In this document: in pieces, positions 1 through 7,661 of the stretch
How the letters are laid out: each line of letters starts with the position of its first letter
How positions within the stretch are numbered: the stretch's first letter is position 1
Assembly: GCF_017308975.1 (NCBI RefSeq)
Contig: NZ_JADWPD010000035.1
Location: 58,744 to 122,743 of the forward strand
Source: Amycolatopsis sp. MtRt-6
GTDB taxonomy: Bacteria > Actinomycetota > Actinomycetes > Mycobacteriales > Pseudonocardiaceae
Direction: 5' to 3'
DNA length: 64,000 nucleotides
Notes under the pieces: generated by a model
Told to the model about the DNA's origin: nothing
Databases searched by the model: none
What the model saw: the letters and a program-made list of their open reading frames with translations, nothing else
Program-made: the position numbers and the translations under genes

Positions 1-2902
1 TCGTGCCGTTGACTGCGATGTCCATCGGGCGGTTCGCCGTCGTGCCGTTGGCGAACCGCAGGACGACGTTCGCCGGGCCCGCCGCGGCCGCGTTCACGGT
101 GAACTCCACCGCGCTGCCGGTCGCGTTGCCGTAGTTGACGAACCCGGTTCCCGTGTAGCCCAGGTGGTTCGACTCCGCGACGCCGTTCGTGATCGTCGCG
201 TCCTCGGCCTGGTAGTCGGCCGGCGCGGCCGAGCCGTCCGCCGGGATCGTCTTCGTCCCGGTGTTCCAGCCCGCGACCCGCACCGAGGGCGCGGCACCGT
301 GGAGGTCCGCGGTCCGGTACGTCGCCGTCAGCGTCGTGGACTCACCGGGCCACAAGCTGACCTGGTTGTCGGTCCACCGCACCGGCAGCACCGGCGCGCC
401 CGCCGCGTCGACCACGTGCGCGTCGACGAAGAACGCCGGCACCTTGCCGGTCGAGTCGTTCTTCAGCGTCACCTTGGTGGTCGTGGTGCCGTCGGCGTTG
501 GCCGTCGAGGTGGCCGTCGACCCCAGTGGCACCTGGGCCAGGCTGTTCAGCCCGGACAGATCCGCGTACGACGTCGTCGGCGTGTAGTACCAGTCGCTGT
601 TGGCCCAATCCAGGGTGTCGGCCTTGGTGGACAGCCAGTACACGTTCCGGCTGACCTCCTTGCCCGCGGCATCGGTCAGCACCAGCTTCGCCAGGTACGT
701 CGTCGACAGCCCGCTCACCGAGCCGATGGTCAGCGCGGTCGTCTTCGCGCCGTCGCCGCCCACCGACACGCTCTTGGCCTGGTTGAACTTCTCCGTCCCG
801 TCGAGGTTGTAGAGCTTCACGGACGCCGTGAGGTTCGACGCCGCGTCGTGGTTGTGGTTGACCACCACGACCGACTTCGTGTCGTACGAGTACTGGATGT
901 GCAGCGGCTCGTTCGCCTTCTTGGCCCCGAAGTACGAGCCGTTCTGGTCGAGGTAGGCGTCGAACAGCTGCCAGTGCAGCGACGTCCAGCCGCTGTTGAG
1001 CATCCAGTAGATGATCCCGGTCGCCGGGTTCGAGCCGTCGCTGAAGTTGCGCGAGTGCGACTCGAACTCGGCGCGGACGTTCTCGTACTGCGCCAGCTGC
1101 GCCTTCCGGACGAAGTCGCCGAGGCTCGACGGCTTGCCGTAGCGGCCGGTCAGCGCGTCGCCGAAGAGCTTGAGGTTGCCGAACGTCGACGACGAGGAGC
1201 GGTGGTACTGCGGGGCCGCGGGGTTCTTCCACATCGTGTCCAGCTCGCTCGCCGACATCATCCGCTTGAGCGTGTCCATCGTCGGGATGTCCGGCCCGGC
1301 GCTGGTTTCGGAGTTGAAGCTCCACGCGCCGCCGCCGTCGGAGTGCGCCTTGTCGTACCAGTACACCGGCGGGATCCAGTCGTACGGCCCGTTCATCTTC
1401 ATCCCGGACGACCCCAGCTGCGGCGACGACTTCGCCGACGCGGCCGGCACGATCGGCGTCTGCCAGTCCGCGGCGGTCAGCGCGTCGAGGTAGTTCTTCT
1501 CGATCGTCGCGTCGGGGGCGAAGTCGCTGCCGATGAGGAACGAGATGACGCTGGGGTGGTCGCGCAGCCGCTCGGCCTCCGCCGTCATCGACGCCTTCGC
1601 GATCGGGTAGTCCGCGGCGGTCCACGGGTCACCCTTCTCGCTGCCGTTGACCTGGCCCTCCCACTTGTCGCAGCACTCCCAGCCGGGCAGCGTGAGCACG
1701 CCCATCCGGTCGGCGAGGTCGAAGAACTCGTCCGGCTCGATGTGGCCCTCCAGCCGCACGGTGTTGAGCCCGAGGTCCTTGACGTAGGCGAGCTTGTCCG
1801 CGGCGGCTTGGGCGTTCCAGCGCAGGAACAGGTCCGGCGAGTAGCCGCCGCCCTTGATGAGCAGCGGGCGTCCGTTGATCGCGTACGCCCGGCCGCCGCT
1901 CGCGTTCTTGTTCGCGGTCACCTGGCGGATGCCGAAGGTCGAGTGCGAAGAGTCCGACACCGTCCCGCCGACGCTCGCGGTCAGGTCGAGGTCGTGCAGC
2001 GGCTGCCCGCCCATCCCGGCCGGCCACCAGATCCGCGGGTTGTCGATCCCGATCACCGGGAAGGTGACCGTCTTCTTCTCCTTGGCCGCCAGGCTGACCG
2101 TCTGGCTGATCGCGCGCCCGGCGACCGTGCCGGAGACCGTCGTGGACACGGCGGCCGCGGAGTCGTTGCGGACGTCGGCCTTCACCGTGAGGTCGGCGTG
2201 GGTGAGCCCGGTCAGCTTCGTGACGACGTGGCCGCCGCGCAGCGCCACCGCGCCGCTGCGCCGGACGAGGACGTCCCGCACGATGCCCATGTTCTGGTCC
2301 GGCGGGGTCTGCGCCCAGTCGATCCAGCCCATCGACAGGTCCTTGTTCGGGTCGTTCGGGTAGACCTTGAACGCGACGCTGTTCGTGCCGGCCTTCACCA
2401 GCGCGGTGATGTCGAGGTCGTGGCGGGTGTAGGCGCCGTTGACCTGCGTCCGGTCGGCGACGCGCGTCCCGTTGACCCAGACGTCGGCCTTCGACAGCAC
2501 GCCGCTGAAGTCGAGGTAGGTGCGCTGGGACGTGTCGGCGACGGTGAGGTCGGTGCGGTACCACCAGGGGACCTGGAAGTCCGCGACCGGCACGTTCTTC
2601 ATGTTCGTCGAGTAGAACGGGTCGGCGTACTTGCCGTTGGCCAGCAGGCCGGCGTAGACGGTCGAGCGCGGGCCGACCGGGTACCAGCCGGCCGTGTTGT
2701 ACCCGGGCCTGGAGACCGCGGAGTCGTCGCTGACCTGCGCCGACGTCTGGATCAGGAAGCCGGGCACGGGGGTCGCCGCGGCCGCGGCCACCACGCTGGC
2801 CCGTTCCTGCCCGGTCGCGGCCGGGACGGTCGCGCCGGTCACCGCGACGGCCAGTACGGCCGCCGCGAGGAGGGTCCGGGTTCTTCTCTGCCGATAGCTC
2901 AC
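1..2902 (-). CDS. csxA: Exo-beta-D-glucosaminidase, glycoside hydrolase family 2 (5' part; runs off left edge)
   Basis: Secreted enzyme that removes glucosamine from the non-reducing end of chitosan oligomers. The GTG at 2902-2900 follows an AGGAGG seven bases upstream. An N-terminal signal peptide (SYRQRRTRTLLAAAVL...) leads into a GH2 sugar-binding domain, the catalytic barrel and, at the left edge, the start of a C-terminal carbohydrate-binding module (DYQAEDATI). The GSDFAPD motif puts the acid/base Asp at residue 460 and the SFNSETSAG motif puts the nucleophile Glu at residue 532. As I recall, these are D469 and E541 in Amycolatopsis orientalis CsxA, a constant offset of nine. 967 codons are inside the window; the family is about 1030 residues, so only the C-terminus is missing. 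Regulation is probably through the palindrome at 2948-2966. Confidence 0.95.
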   Translation of the reverse strand, partial: MSYRQRRTRTLLAAAVLAVAVTGATVPAATGQERASVVAAAAATPVPGFLIQTSAQVSDDSAVSRPGYNTAGWYPVGPRSTVYAGLLANGKYADPFYSTNMKNVPVADFQVPWWYRTDLTVADTSQRTYLDFSGVLSKADVWVNGTRVADRTQVNGAYTRHDLDITALVKAGTNSVAFKVYPNDPNKDLSMGWIDWAQTPPDQNMGIVRDVLVRRSGAVALRGGHVVTKLTGLTHADLTVKADVRNDSAAAVSTTVSGTVAGRAISQTVSLAAKEKKTVTFPVIGIDNPRIWWPAGMGGQPLHDLDLTASVGGTVSDSSHSTFGIRQVTANKNASGGRAYAINGRPLLIKGGGYSPDLFLRWNAQAAADKLAYVKDLGLNTVRLEGHIEPDEFFDLADRMGVLTLPGWECCDKWEGQVNGSEKGDPWTAADYPIAKASMTAEAERLRDHPSVISFLIGSDFAPDATIEKNYLDALTAADWQTPIVPAASAKSSPQLGSSGMKMNGPYDWIPPVYWYDKAHSDGGGAWSFNSETSAGPDIPTMDTLKRMMSASELDTMWKNPAAPQYHRSSSSTFGNLKLFGDALTGRYGKPSSLGDFVRKAQLAQYENVRAEFESHSRNFSDGSNPATGIIYWMLNSGWTSLHWQLFDAYLDQNGSYFGAKKANEPLHIQYSYDTKSVVVVNHNHDAASNLTASVKLYNLDGTEKFNQAKSVSVGGDGAKTTALTIGSVSGLSTTYLAKLVLTDAAGKEVSRNVYWLSTKADTLDWANSDWYYTPTTSYADLSGLNSLAQVPLGSTATSTANADGTTTTKVTLKNDSTGKVPAFFVDAHVVDAAGAPVLPVRWTDNQVSLWPGESTTLTATYRTADLHGAAPSVRVAGWNTGTKTIPADGSAAPADYQAEDATITNGVAESNHLGYTGTGFVNYGNATGSAVEFTVNAAAAGPANVVLRFANGTTANRPMDIAVNGT

Positions 2903-2947
2903 TAGCGCGCCTCCTAGGCACCCACGGCGGCGGGGGACAGGCCTATC

Positions 2948-2966
2948 GTTAGGGAACTTTCCTAAC
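2948..2966. promoter_or_regulatory. Palindromic operator upstream of csxA (CsnR-box-like)
   Basis: GTTAGGGAACTTTCCTAAC is a 19-base palindrome with one mismatched pair (G2954/T2960) around C2957, about 45 bases upstream of the csxA start. It resembles the AGGAAA-TTTCCT operator I remember for the ROK-family repressor CsnR of chitosanase genes in Streptomyces and Kitasatospora. The palindrome is seen; the identity of the regulator is inferred. Confidence 0.65.
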
Positions 2967-3016
2967 AATTGCGCACGATCGTAGCGGCCCGGTCACGCCG
3001 GGAACAGGGTGATTCG

Positions 3017-4249
3017 TCAGACGCGGGCGGCCTGCCACGCCGCGGCGGCACGCAGGGCCAGCAGGAGCGGCAGGGAACCGTCTTCCCAAAGCCGGTGCGG
3101 CAGTGCCTCGCTGAGCGGGACACCGCCGGCCAGCGCGGCGCCGATCGCGGGGAGGTCGACGTCGAAGAGCGTCAGGCCCGCGCTGTAGAGCCGTTCGCCG
3201 CTGACCGGGCGGCGCCGCGCGACCTCGGCGCTGTCGACCGCCAGCCGGGTCAGCCCGAAGAACTCGGGCTTGGCGCCGCGTTCCATCCAGCGCGCGAAGC
3301 CGACGACCTTCGTCTCGCGGACGTCCGCGGGGGTGAGGCCGCTCTCCTCGCACAGTTCGCGTTCCATCCCGGCGCGGACCGCGGTGTGCAGGAACCGGCG
3401 GGTGCCGCCGTCCGGCGTGCGCAGGTCGCGGGGCTCGAGCGAGCCGCTGCCCGAGGGCGCCAGCAGCAGCCCGCTCACGGCGTTGAGCGCCGACTGCCGG
3501 ACGGTGACGAGCTTGCCGTCGGTGGTGAACGCGACCGTGGAGACGCCGACGTGGTCGGCGAGCGAGCTGCCGCTCAGTTCGCGCAGCGCGCCGGCGGAGT
3601 CGGTGAGCTCGGCCGTGCGCAGGTCGTACTCCTCGCCGGTTTCGGTGCGCGTGATGCGGAGCGTGCCGAGCTCGTTCGAGCAGACGGCGTCGAAGAACCG
3701 GGCCCGGTGCAGCCGGATCGGCGCGGGCCGCGCGCCGGCGGCGGGCAGCGGGTCGCCGCGCATGCCGACGACCGGGCCGTTGAACAGCAGCCGGCCCCGG
3801 GCCCGCAGCGGAAGGACGTGCGGCGCGGTCGCCTTGAGCGCGGGCGGCAGCCGGTAGGGCTCGCCGTCGACCGCGACGGTGAGCCGGTCCGCCCAGAGCT
3901 CCCGGTCGATCGCGGCACTCACCAGCGCGGTGCCCCGGGCGGGCACGGCCAGGTAGGCCGCCTCCGGGTAGGCGGACGGCGGGGGCAGTTCCGCCGTGGG
4001 GAAGGGGGCGGCGATGGTGGTGAACTCGAACCCGGCCCACCGCCGGCGCAGCAGCCGGACGTCCCGGGTGAAGGTGGCGACGCCGAGGGCGAGCGCGACG
4101 CACGAAAGCACCACGCCGACGGCGCTCGGCAGGATGGTGACGACGCCGAGCAGCACCCCCAGCCCGGAGGCGGCGAGCGGCCACTCCCGGGCGCCGATGA
4201 AGCCGAGGTAGTCCGCCTTCGCCCGGGCGCGGCGCGTCAGTTTTCCCAT
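3017..4249 (-). CDS. Membrane-anchored protein with degenerate Nudix domain
   Basis: About 410 residues. Two hydrophobic segments near the N-terminus (roughly residues 20-60) are followed by a large soluble region. Near residue 290 the sequence RELCEESGL matches the REUXEEXGU core of the Nudix box, but the upstream Glu of the GX5EX7 part is not present, so hydrolase activity is uncertain. The start is taken at the ATG at 4249 (MGKLTRRARAK); an in-frame ATG at 4267 would add six residues. It follows csxA in the same orientation but is separated by that gene's promoter region, or rather lies upstream of it. A second, shorter protein with a similar layout lies at 24228-24698. The substrate is unknown. 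Confidence 0.6.
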   Translation of the reverse strand: MGKLTRRARAKADYLGFIGAREWPLAASGLGVLLGVVTILPSAVGVVLSCVALALGVATFTRDVRLLRRRWAGFEFTTIAAPFPTAELPPPSAYPEAAYLAVPARGTALVSAAIDRELWADRLTVAVDGEPYRLPPALKATAPHVLPLRARGRLLFNGPVVGMRGDPLPAAGARPAPIRLHRARFFDAVCSNELGTLRITRTETGEEYDLRTAELTDSAGALRELSGSSLADHVGVSTVAFTTDGKLVTVRQSALNAVSGLLLAPSGSGSLEPRDLRTPDGGTRRFLHTAVRAGMERELCEESGLTPADVRETKVVGFARWMERGAKPEFFGLTRLAVDSAEVARRRPVSGERLYSAGLTLFDVDLPAIGAALAGGVPLSEALPHRLWEDGSLPLLLALRAAAAWQAARV

Positions 4250-4292
4250 CGCCGCACTGTTTAGCACGCCGAGGATGCCGCGTGGGGCGGGA

Positions 4293-4656
4293 TTACCGCT
4301 TCTCGATCCCGAGGTCGGCCTTGAAGAGTTCGATCACCGCGAGCCGTCGCCGGTCGACCGCCTCCACGACGGACTGCTCGACCCCTTCGGCCCCGGCGAT
4401 CTTCGTGTGCACGTCGATCACCAGGCCCGCCAGCTCCCGCGCCGGACCGGCCACATCCCGGCCGGCCAGGACGTCGATCTCGGCGGCGGCGGCGTGCAGG
4501 CGCGCGTAGGTACTCGGCGTAGACGGCCTGCTTGAGCTTGCCGAGCGCGTCCTCCCGCTGCCACCGGTGGTTGCGCGCGGTCTGCAGCAGCTGGAGGAGC
4601 CCGCCGGCGAGGACGCCGAGGAGGGTGCCGGCGACGCCGACGATCGCGGTCCCCAT
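4293..4656 (-). pseudogene. Small membrane-anchored hypothetical protein, frameshifted
   Basis: Starts at the ATG at 4656-4654, overlapping the TGA of the upstream YchJ-like gene (TGATG), so it was translationally coupled. The first about 50 residues (MGTAIVGVAGTLLGVLAGG..., then LKQAVYAEYL) form a hydrophobic anchor plus a helical segment typical of small actinobacterial proteins. Near 4505-4515, inside a CGCGCG run, the sensible frame jumps by one base. It continues as RLHAAAAEIDVLAG... to ...ELFKADLGIEKR, with a TAA at 4295-4293. The unshifted frame gives only Arg/Gly-rich low-complexity sequence. This could be a real mutation, a sequencing error in a CG run or, less likely, programmed slippage. 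No function recognised. Confidence 0.6.
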
Positions 4657-5036
4657 CAGGCCTGCGCGTCGAGATAGACCCAGTGGCCGTCCTCACGGCG
4701 GAAGCGGCTGTTCTCCTCGAGGAAGCCGTCCCGGCCCTGGTGGCGGTAGTGCGCCCGGAACTCGACGGTGCCCTCGGCGTGCAGCAGCCCGCCCCCGGTG
4801 CGGCCGAGGATCTCCAGTCGCGTCCACTCCTGGCCGGGATCGAGCCGCAGCTGCCGCGGCCGGGTGTCCGGGTGCCAGGTGCGCAGCAGGTACGCGGTGT
4901 CGCCGACGGCGAAGGCGCTGAACCGCGAGCGCATCAGCAGTTCGGCGGTGGGAGCGGTGAGCCCGCCGCCGTGGAACCGGCCGCAACAGGCGGCGTAGGA
5001 CTCGGCGAGGCCACACGGGCACGGAGCGGGAGGCAT
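4656..5036 (-). CDS. YchJ-like (UPF0225/SEC-C motif) family protein
   Basis: 126 residues starting at ATG 5036-5034 (MPPAPCPCGLAESYAACC). The N-terminal Cys cluster C-P-C-G...C-C-G-R-F-H is the short SEC-C-like zinc motif of the YchJ/UPF0225 family. The rest (LLMRSRFSAFAVGDTAYLLRTW, read in two parts) matches the NTF2-like domain of that family and ends HWVYLDAQA. The length is normal for a YchJ domain. It is the first gene of a two-gene unit, with its stop codon overlapping the start of the frameshifted gene at 4656. The molecular role of the family is not established. Upstream in-frame codons to 5183 read as Arg/Ser-rich noise and were rejected. Confidence 0.8.
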   Translation of the reverse strand: MPPAPCPCGLAESYAACCGRFHGGGLTAPTAELLMRSRFSAFAVGDTAYLLRTWHPDTRPRQLRLDPGQEWTRLEILGRTGGGLLHAEGTVEFRAHYRHQGRDGFLEENSRFRREDGHWVYLDAQA

Positions 5037-5112
5037 CGGGGAATTCTGCCACGAAGGCTTCCGGCTCCCGCGGCGACAGGAGCGGTCGGCGCACGAAGAA
5101 ATCGTTGTCCCG

Positions 5113-5769
5113 TCACGGCACCGGAAACTCCGCGGCAACCTCCGACGCGTCGTCGAGCACGGCCGGGTCCGGGTGGCCGCCACCGCTCGCCGCCTCGGCG
5201 ATCACCAGGAGGGAGCCGTCGAGCCGGGACTCGTAGTGCTCGCCGGTGAACCGGACGCCCGCCCGCTTCAGCAGGGCGTCGGGCACGGCGTAGATGTTGC
5301 CCGTCCCGTCGCGGTCGGCCAGTTGCCGCAAGTCGCGCGCTTCGGTGGTCCGCGGCATCCGGACCCAGGCGATGGTGACGACCACGGTGTTCCCACCGCC
5401 GTCGCCGGCGGCCAGCAGCATCCGGGACAGCGCCTTGCACGGGTGGCGTACGAAGAAGTCCTGGACCTGGCCGAACGCGTACGGCGCGCACTTCGGTTCG
5501 CGCTTGGCGACCTTCTTGATCGTCTTGAGCCCGAGGCGTTTCATCGCGTCCTCGTGCTTGCCCTTGCGGGCGGATTGCTTGCCGGAAGTGCGTGCCTGCA
5601 GGCTCGACCCGCCGCCCGGCTCGACTGAGGCAGCGCCGCCACCCGTGCTCAATGCCGTGCCACCCGCGGCGGCGGCACCGACGACCGCGGCGACGACCGC
5701 GGCACGGCCCCTCGGATTGTGACGCGGCCTGACCCTGCCGCTCGAGTCCGTGTAGAAGCCGTCGGCCAT
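5113..5769 (-). CDS. Hypothetical protein with N-terminal hydrophobic segment
   Basis: 218 residues from ATG 5769 (MADGFYTDSSGR), preceded by GGGAGGGAAC at a good spacing. A basic stretch (RVRPRHNPRGRA) is followed by an Ala/Val-rich hydrophobic segment at about residues 23-40, which could be an uncleaved signal or membrane anchor. A Ser/Gly/Lys-rich linker leads to a folded C-terminal part (KRLGLKTIKKVAKREP..., FFVRHPCKALSRMLLAA). The layout resembles exported actinobacterial proteins of unknown function. I do not recognise a named family. It stands alone, with about 80 bases on the 3' side and a divergent neighbour only beyond rnhA. Confidence 0.65.
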   Translation of the reverse strand: MADGFYTDSSGRVRPRHNPRGRAAVVAAVVGAAAAGGTALSTGGGAASVEPGGGSSLQARTSGKQSARKGKHEDAMKRLGLKTIKKVAKREPKCAPYAFGQVQDFFVRHPCKALSRMLLAAGDGGGNTVVVTIAWVRMPRTTEARDLRQLADRDGTGNIYAVPDALLKRAGVRFTGEHYESRLDGSLLVIAEAASGGGHPDPAVLDDASEVAAEFPVP

Positions 5770-5970
5770 CGTCCGTTCCCTCCCCGGTCCGGAAGAGTCC
5801 GATCCTGCATCGGAACTCCGGAAGAGGGAACGCCTGTCGCCCGGACGGCGCAGCGACCGTCCACTCCGGACTACTGCGCCGTTCGTCACCAATCCGACCA
5901 CAGCCACGGCCGGATGGCTTTCGCGGCAACGGTTGCTTGCCGCTCGGGGCGCGGCCTGCTTTTGGCCGGA

Positions 5971-6435
5971 TTAGTAACCTGCGTTGACCGGCTTCCCGGT
6001 CTCCCGCGCCTCCTGCGCGCCCCGCACCGCGAGCCGGTCGGCTCGCTCGTTCTCCGGGTGTCCCGCGTGGCCCTTCACCCACAGCCACTCGACCGTGTGC
6101 CCGCCGATCGCCGCGTCCAGGCGCTGCCAGAGATCCGCGTTCTTCACCGGGGCGCGCGCCGCCGTCTGCCAGCCGTTGCTCTTCCAGCGGGGCAGCCACT
6201 GCGTGATGCCGTTGCGGACGTACGTGCTGTCCGTGTAGACGCGGACCTGCGACGGCCGGGTCAGGCTCTCCAGCGCGCGGATCGGCGCCGTGAGCTCCAT
6301 GCGGTTGTTCGTCGTCGGCGTGGCCTCGCCGCCGTACAGCTCGCGCTCGTGCCTGCCGTAGCGCAGCACCGCGCCCCAGCCGCCCGGTCCGGGGTTCCCG
6401 CTGCACGCGCCGTCGGTGTAGATCTCCACGTCCAC
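5971..6435 (-). CDS. rnhA: Ribonuclease HI
   Basis: 154 residues, the normal length for bacterial RNase HI, which cuts the RNA strand of RNA-DNA hybrids during replication and R-loop removal. The catalytic carboxylates are all present: D8 (YTDGACSGNPGPGG), E47 (NNRMELTA), D69 (VYTDSTYV) and D133 (ENERADRLA), with the supporting His at 123 (VKGHAGH). The start at ATG 6435 leaves the first beta-strand MDVEIYTDG intact. Cytoplasmic. It is transcribed divergently from the Crp/Fnr regulator at 6510, sharing a 74-base intergenic region. Confidence 0.95.
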   Translation of the reverse strand: MDVEIYTDGACSGNPGPGGWGAVLRYGRHERELYGGEATPTTNNRMELTAPIRALESLTRPSQVRVYTDSTYVRNGITQWLPRWKSNGWQTAARAPVKNADLWQRLDAAIGGHTVEWLWVKGHAGHPENERADRLAVRGAQEARETGKPVNAGY

Positions 6436-6509
6436 GCGGCGACCCTACCGGTCGCGGTGGTCGCCGAAGACCGCCACGCCGGGTTACGGTGAGTCTCCGG
6501 AGGGGAACC

Positions 6510-7217
6510 ATGGGCGGCGGGCACGACGACGCGGGCGAGGGTGCGCTCCTCGCTTACCTCGCCGACGCCGATCGCGAGTACCTGCTCGCCCGCGGCACCC
6601 GCCGCCGGTTCCGCGCGAACGACGTCGTGCTCATGGAAGGCGACCCGTCCGACCACGTCCACGTGCTCGTCTCCGGCTGGGTGCGCGTCTCCAAGATCGT
6701 GGAAGACGGCCGCGAGGTGCTCTTCGGCCTGCGCGGCCCCGGCGAGGTGCTCGGGGATCTCGCGGCGGTCACCGGGCGGCCCCGGTCGGCGTCGGTGCGC
6801 GCGATCGAACCCTGCACCGTTTTCCAGCTCACCGGCGCCGAGTTCGTCGACGTCCTGCACGCGCGGCCGGCGATCGCCGTCGCGACGATCAAGACGGTCG
6901 CGGCCCGGCTCCGCAACGCCGAGTCCGCCCGGCTCGACGCGGCCGCCTACGACGTCAGCCGGCGGGTCGCGGCGGTACTGGTCCGGCTGGCCGAGGAGCG
7001 CGGCCGGACCGTGCCGGAGGGCGTCGTCGTCGACGCCCTGTCGCAGGAGGACGTCGCCGCGCAGATCGGCGCCGCCCGGCGTACCGTCGCCCGGGCGCTG
7101 CGCTTGCTGCGGGAACGCGGGATCGTCGAGACCGGCCGGCGCCGCTTCGTCATCCGCGAGCTCCGCGTGCTGAGCGCCTTCGCCCACTCTGAGCCAAACG
7201 GCACACAAGGCCCGTGA
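6510..7217 (+). CDS. Crp/Fnr family transcriptional regulator
   Basis: 235 residues. Residues about 15-120 form a cyclic-nucleotide-binding-type beta-barrel (FRANDVVLMEGDPSDHVHVLVSG, split; then GPGEVLGDLAAVTG). A dimerisation helix follows, and a winged helix-turn-helix at about 170-215 (SQEDVAAQIGAARRTVARAL). The barrel lacks the clear PRSA-type cAMP pocket of Crp: the region reads GRPRSASVRA, which keeps the R-S and makes nucleotide binding possible but unproven. No Fnr-type Cys cluster is visible. The ATG at 6510 follows CCGGAGGGGA. Targets are unknown; the next genes downstream are the two tiny ORFs at 7328 and 7509. Confidence 0.85.
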   Translation: MGGGHDDAGEGALLAYLADADREYLLARGTRRRFRANDVVLMEGDPSDHVHVLVSGWVRVSKIVEDGREVLFGLRGPGEVLGDLAAVTGRPRSASVRAIEPCTVFQLTGAEFVDVLHARPAIAVATIKTVAARLRNAESARLDAAAYDVSRRVAAVLVRLAEERGRTVPEGVVVDALSQEDVAAQIGAARRTVARALRLLRERGIVETGRRRFVIRELRVLSAFAHSEPNGTQGP

Positions 7218-7327
7218 CAGCGGACATGTGATGGACAGCCCGCCCGGGCGATCCTGGAACCGGCCGGGAAGAATGCGATGCCACCCGGCCGGACGCCATT
7301 TCCGAGCGAGGTCGGGGAGCCCTTGTC

Positions 7328-7495
7328 GTGAACGTCTACTGCAAGATTTTGACCCTGGTGAAATCGGTCTTCGCCGCGTTCGTGGTCGGCGCCGTCGCGG
7401 GTTTCGCGGTGGCCGCCGGAAACGCGGCGGAACCGGCCGCGCCGACGTTACACGGCTCCGCGCCGCTCTCCGCCTCGGCCTGGGTACAGCGATGA
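7328..7495 (+). CDS. Small membrane or exported peptide, 55 aa, with a TTA codon
   Basis: GTG at 7328 after GGGGAG; TGA at 7493-7495. It encodes 55 residues: a short polar head (MNVYCKILTLVKS), one hydrophobic helix at about residues 14-31 (VFAAFVVGAVAGFAVAAG) and a Pro/Ala/Ser-rich tail ending SAWVQR. It could be a single-pass membrane peptide or a precursor cleaved after the helix. Codon 41 is TTA (7448-7450), a very rare codon in high-GC actinomycetes, where it often marks genes dependent on the bldA tRNA. Its TGA overlaps the AGGAGG of the next tiny ORF, suggesting coupled translation. No family recognised. Confidence 0.5.
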   Translation: MNVYCKILTLVKSVFAAFVVGAVAGFAVAAGNAAEPAAPTLHGSAPLSASAWVQR

Positions 7496-7508
7496 GGAGG
7501 TGTGTCTG

Positions 7509-7553
7509 ATGGAGAGCCACTCGATCTGGGCCCTGATCTTCGGGGCGGCCTGA
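7509..7553 (+). CDS. 14-residue peptide ORF
   Basis: ATG 7509 follows a perfect AGGAGG (7495-7500) with eight bases between. It encodes MESHSIWALIFGAA and stops at 7551-7553. The peptide is amphipathic to hydrophobic and has one Trp. It sits immediately after the 55-residue ORF and just before a 13-bp-stem hairpin, so it is the last reading frame of this transcript. A secreted signal, a leader peptide or chance are all possible. The strong ribosome-binding site and position argue for translation; the function is unknown. Confidence 0.4.
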   Translation: MESHSIWALIFGAA

Positions 7554-7563
7554 CCGCGGTGAG

Positions 7564-7602
7564 ACCCGGCCGGCCGGCTCGTGGGGGGTCGGCCGGCCGG
7601 GT
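7564..7602 (+). terminator. Strong hairpin ending the mini-operon
   Basis: ACCCGGCCGGCCG (7564-7576) pairs perfectly with CGGCCGGCCGGGT (7590-7602) around a 13-base G-rich loop. There is no T-run, as is usual for actinobacterial terminators. It lies 10 bases after the 14-residue ORF. Confidence 0.7.
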
Positions 7603-7661
7603 ATTCCCCGAATACCGATGTCCGTAATTTGTCCAGCTCGCGGAGAACGGAAACTGGTAAC

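Noticed and set aside
164..2905. A 913-codon plus-strand frame at the left edge
   Set aside because: Antisense shadow of csxA; the minus strand carries the complete GH2 motifs.
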